Of a DNA stretch of 34,401 nucleotides, positions 33,484 to 34,401 are shown one piece after another. The notes beneath the pieces are model-generated. The model made no database searches. It was not told the DNA's origin and worked only from the letters and a program-made list of their open reading frames with translations. Source of the stretch: an uncultured Acidobacteriia bacterium (lineage in GTDB: Bacteria > Acidobacteriota > Terriglobia > Bryobacterales > Bryobacteraceae); the NCBI GenBank assembly GCA_903825445.1, contig CAIKAS010000113.1:1-34401 (forward strand), in the 5' to 3' direction. The position numbers and the translations under genes were made by a program. Within the stretch, counting starts at the first letter, position 1, and each line of letters begins with the position of its first letter.

Positions 33484-34401
33484 CTATCTGTCGGCATCTG
33501 CGACCAAAATCAGATGCAGATCCATCACGTTGGTCCCGGTGGAGCCTGTAATCACCAGGTCCCCCAGATCCCTGAAGAACGGGTAGGAGTCGTTACGCGC
33601 CAATGCCTGCGCTGCGTCAGCGACAGAACGATTGCACGTGTTGCCGTCTGCCAAGGCGCCCGCAGCGTCGGTGGGGCCGTCGGTGCCATCAGAACCGGCG
33701 CTGAGGATGAGCGTTTGTTTCAATCCCGTTAAATCGATAGCGGCCGCCAGGGCAAACTCTTGATTGCGCCCACCCTTGCCTGCGCCACGAATGGTCACGG
33801 TGGTTTCACCGCCGGAGACAATGCAGGCAGGTGCGCGTAAGGGCTGGCCTGTGACGCGGATTTGCCTAGCAATGGCAGCGTGCATACGGGCCACATCACG
33901 GGTTTCGCCTTCGATAGTACTGGCCAGAATGAGTGCCCTGTATCCGAGCGATTTCGCCTTCGCGGCAGCGGCTTCCAACGACTTTTGATTGCTGCCAACG
34001 ATGATGTTCTCGACGCGTGCAAACAGCGGATCGCCGGGCTTTGGAGTTTCCGTTTCGGCTGTACCCCGCTCAAGCTTATGGCGCACGCTCTTCGGAACGC
34101 GCGCGCGCAGATCGAACAGATCGAGGACTGCGAGCGCATCGGAAAAGGTCGAAGCATCCGGAGCAGTGGGGCCGGAACCGATCACGTCCAACTGATCGCC
34201 GACCACGTCCGACAGAATCAGGCTAATGACGCGCGCCGGGGCGGCAAGTTTGGCCAAATGCCCGCCCTTGATCGCGGAGATATGCTTGCGGATCGCATTC
34301 ATTTGATGGATATTGGCGCCGCAGTCCAGCAAGAGCTTGGTGGTCTCCTGTTTTTCGGCCAGTGTCACTGGCGCGGCGGGAGCCGGCAACAGCGCGGATG
34401 C
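33484..34401 (-). CDS. glycerate 2-kinase (GckA/MOFRL type), N-terminus cut by window edge
   Basis: The frame is open to the last base of the window, 306 codons including the stop; the visible start ASALLPAP matches the family's SALLP motif, so roughly the first 120-140 residues lie outside. Seen are INAIRKHISAIKGG, LSDVVGDQLDVIGSGPTAPD (substrate and ATP site), and the C-terminal MOFRL-type domain with GGETTVTIRGAGKGGRNQEFALAAAI and SAGSDGTDGPTDAAGA. It phosphorylates D-glycerate to 2-phosphoglycerate, feeding glycolysis from glyoxylate or sugar-acid breakdown. It converges on the small membrane protein gene with a 57-bp gap holding nothing notable. Confidence 0.92.
   Translation of the reverse strand, partial: ASALLPAPAAPVTLAEKQETTKLLLDCGANIHQMNAIRKHISAIKGGHLAKLAAPARVISLILSDVVGDQLDVIGSGPTAPDASTFSDALAVLDLFDLRARVPKSVRHKLERGTAETETPKPGDPLFARVENIIVGSNQKSLEAAAAKAKSLGYRALILASTIEGETRDVARMHAAIARQIRVTGQPLRAPACIVSGGETTVTIRGAGKGGRNQEFALAAAIDLTGLKQTLILSAGSDGTDGPTDAAGALADGNTCNRSVADAAQALARNDSYPFFRDLGDLVITGSTGTNVMDLHLILVADADR

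Overview
The window looks like chromosomal DNA of an Acidobacteriota member, most likely close to Bryobacterales/Solibacter. This is inferred from GC-rich sequence, two copies of the acidobacterial VWFA-related secreted protein family, several exported proteins with RGG-rich linkers, a PQQ-type sugar dehydrogenase, a membrane HdrD-like Fe-S reductase and a DUF6677-type membrane protein. I see no rRNA, tRNA, CRISPR array, insertion sequence, prophage or integrase. The window is cut at both ends: a c-type cytochrome lacks its C-terminus on the left and a glycerate 2-kinase lacks its N-terminus on the right.

Layout. 1-5.7 kb: di-haem cytochrome c (-), VWFA-related secreted protein (+), Gfo/Idh/MocA oxidoreductase (+) and an exported esterase (+). 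5.7-9.1 kb: a CHMI-like tautomerase (-), a malic enzyme/phosphotransacetylase fusion (+), and a short HTH gene (-) that runs antisense into the malic enzyme tail behind a 14-bp perfect hairpin. 9.1-14.5 kb: an outer-membrane barrel protein (-) divergent from a response regulator - KdpD-like kinase - response regulator operon (+). 14.5-17.6 kb: glycogen branching enzyme (-) and an adenosine deaminase family enzyme (+), whose start codons are 15 bp apart. 17.6-18.2 kb: a degenerate, mostly non-coding stretch with an 11-bp-period repeat and a probable frameshifted gene remnant. 18.2-23.8 kb: HdrD-like Fe-S membrane protein (-), Tat-exported sugar isomerase-like protein (-), PQQ-type sugar dehydrogenase (+), double-cupin exported protein (-). 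23.8-26.1 kb: five small envelope or stress-type genes. 26.1-30 kb: a second VWFA-related protein (-), an exported protein of unknown function (-) and a GT39-like glycosyltransferase (+). 30-33.4 kb: a housekeeping operon xseB-ispA-tlyA-nadK followed by two small membrane proteins. 33.5 kb to the end: glycerate 2-kinase (-).

Functionally this is a mosaic of central metabolism (malic enzyme, glycogen branching, isoprenoid and NADP synthesis, glycerate use), periplasmic carbohydrate chemistry, electron transfer and envelope maintenance, with one two-component regulatory locus. I do not see a clear new defence, mobile or biosynthetic system. The observations most worth a second look are the hairpin-led HTH gene antisense to maeB, -10-like boxes placed 5-8 nt before start codons that lack a ribosome binding site (possible leaderless mRNAs), the RR-HK-RR operon, the helical-period repeats, and the small-gene envelope cluster with its palindromic operator-like site.
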